Below, in pieces: positions 14,214-14,502 of a stretch of 14,502 bases of DNA. Position 1 is the first letter of the stretch. Each line of letters starts with the position of its first letter. The notes beneath the pieces were generated by a model. It was not told where the DNA came from. It worked only from the letters and a program-made list of their open reading frames with translations, and did no database searches. This DNA is from JBKPDV01 sp046728075 (lineage in GTDB: Bacteria > Acidobacteriota > Thermoanaerobaculia > UBA5066 > Gp7-AA6), in the NCBI GenBank assembly GCA_046728075.1, contig JBKPDV010000111.1, forward strand, positions 1-14,502. Reading direction: 5' to 3'. The position numbers were made by a program, and so were the translations under genes.

Positions 14214-14502
14214 GTGCAAACCGTCGTCCTCGTCATCTGCGACGGCTGGGGTGTGGCGCCTCCTTCGCCCGGCAACGCCATCGCGCTCGCCCGCACGCCC
14301 GTGTTCGACCGCTGGATGCGAGACTACGCGCACACGACGCTCGAGGCCTCGGGGGAAGCGGTCGGGCTTCCGGAAGGGATGATGGGCAATTCGGAGGTCG
14401 GCCACCTCAACCTGGGCGCCGGTAGGATTGTGAGGCAGGATCTGCTCCGCATCGACCTTGCCCAGAGGGACGGATCGTTCTTCGAGAAACCTGTCCTCGT
14501 CG
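14214..14502 (+). CDS. gpmI: 2,3-bisphosphoglycerate-independent phosphoglycerate mutase, N-terminal part (runs off window)
   Basis: Interconverts 3- and 2-phosphoglycerate in lower glycolysis, using two manganese ions and a phosphoserine intermediate. Ninety-six codons are present before the window ends. The N-terminus VQTVVLVICDGWGVAPPSPGNAI contains metal-binding Asp10 in CDGWG. The motif GMMGNSEVGHLNLGAGR contains Ser60, equivalent to the phosphorylated serine (Ser62 in the Bacillus stearothermophilus enzyme). The start is GTG at 14214, supported by homology. No clear Shine-Dalgarno sequence lies between it and the heptamer hairpin just upstream. Its place after glycogen genes suggests a shared role in routing glucan carbon to glycolysis. 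Confidence 0.95.
   Translation, partial: MQTVVLVICDGWGVAPPSPGNAIALARTPVFDRWMRDYAHTTLEASGEAVGLPEGMMGNSEVGHLNLGAGRIVRQDLLRIDLAQRDGSFFEKPVLV

Overview
This is a high-GC bacterial window, densely packed with genes for central carbon metabolism. No rRNA, tRNA, IS element, prophage or CRISPR array was seen. The gene content, the side-by-side transaldolase and Tal-Pgi-type isomerase, and an archaeal-style glycogen gene set suggest an uncultured high-GC lineage such as Acidobacteriota or a neighbour. That placement is an inference and is not proven by the sequence.

Layout. (1) Positions 2-358 hold the 3' end of an elongation factor G gene on the + strand. (2) Positions 359-558 form a convergent intergenic gap filled by an AT-rich stem-loop and a large inverted repeat. 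(3) Positions 559-9158 carry one tightly packed minus-strand operon, transcribed tkt > rpiB > tal > pgi > gnd > zwf > pgl. Stop/start overlaps occur at rpiB/tal, tal/pgi and gnd/zwf. Together these genes cover the oxidative branch (zwf, pgl, gnd), the non-oxidative branch (rpiB, tkt, tal) and the link to glycolysis (pgi); no rpe is present. (4) Positions 9159-9391 are a divergent promoter region. (5) From 9392 to the end, + strand genes encode a glycogen debranching enzyme, a glycogen-synthase-like GT4/GT5 glycosyltransferase, a GH57 alpha-glucan hydrolase and the start of cofactor-independent phosphoglycerate mutase.

The locus therefore sits between stored glucan and sugar phosphates. The + strand genes make and dismantle glycogen and feed lower glycolysis. 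The minus-strand operon turns glucose-6-phosphate into NADPH, pentoses and erythrose-4-phosphate.

The most unusual content is not a protein gene. Three sites carry short tandem repeats with a strict 7-bp period, each with an inverted partner, but with a different heptamer at each site. They lie at 3802-3829 paired with 4274-4301 inside pgi, at 12787-12888, and at 14122-14199. A fourth, non-heptameric inverted repeat lies at 405-557. They resemble in style the heptanucleotide STRR repeats known from cyanobacteria. They sit at gene borders, supply a stop codon in one case, and are translated in frame in another. The second oddity is the tal/pgi junction: the isomerase has no ATG, GTG or TTG start covering its conserved N-terminus, which points to a split fusion, a CTG start or frameshifting.
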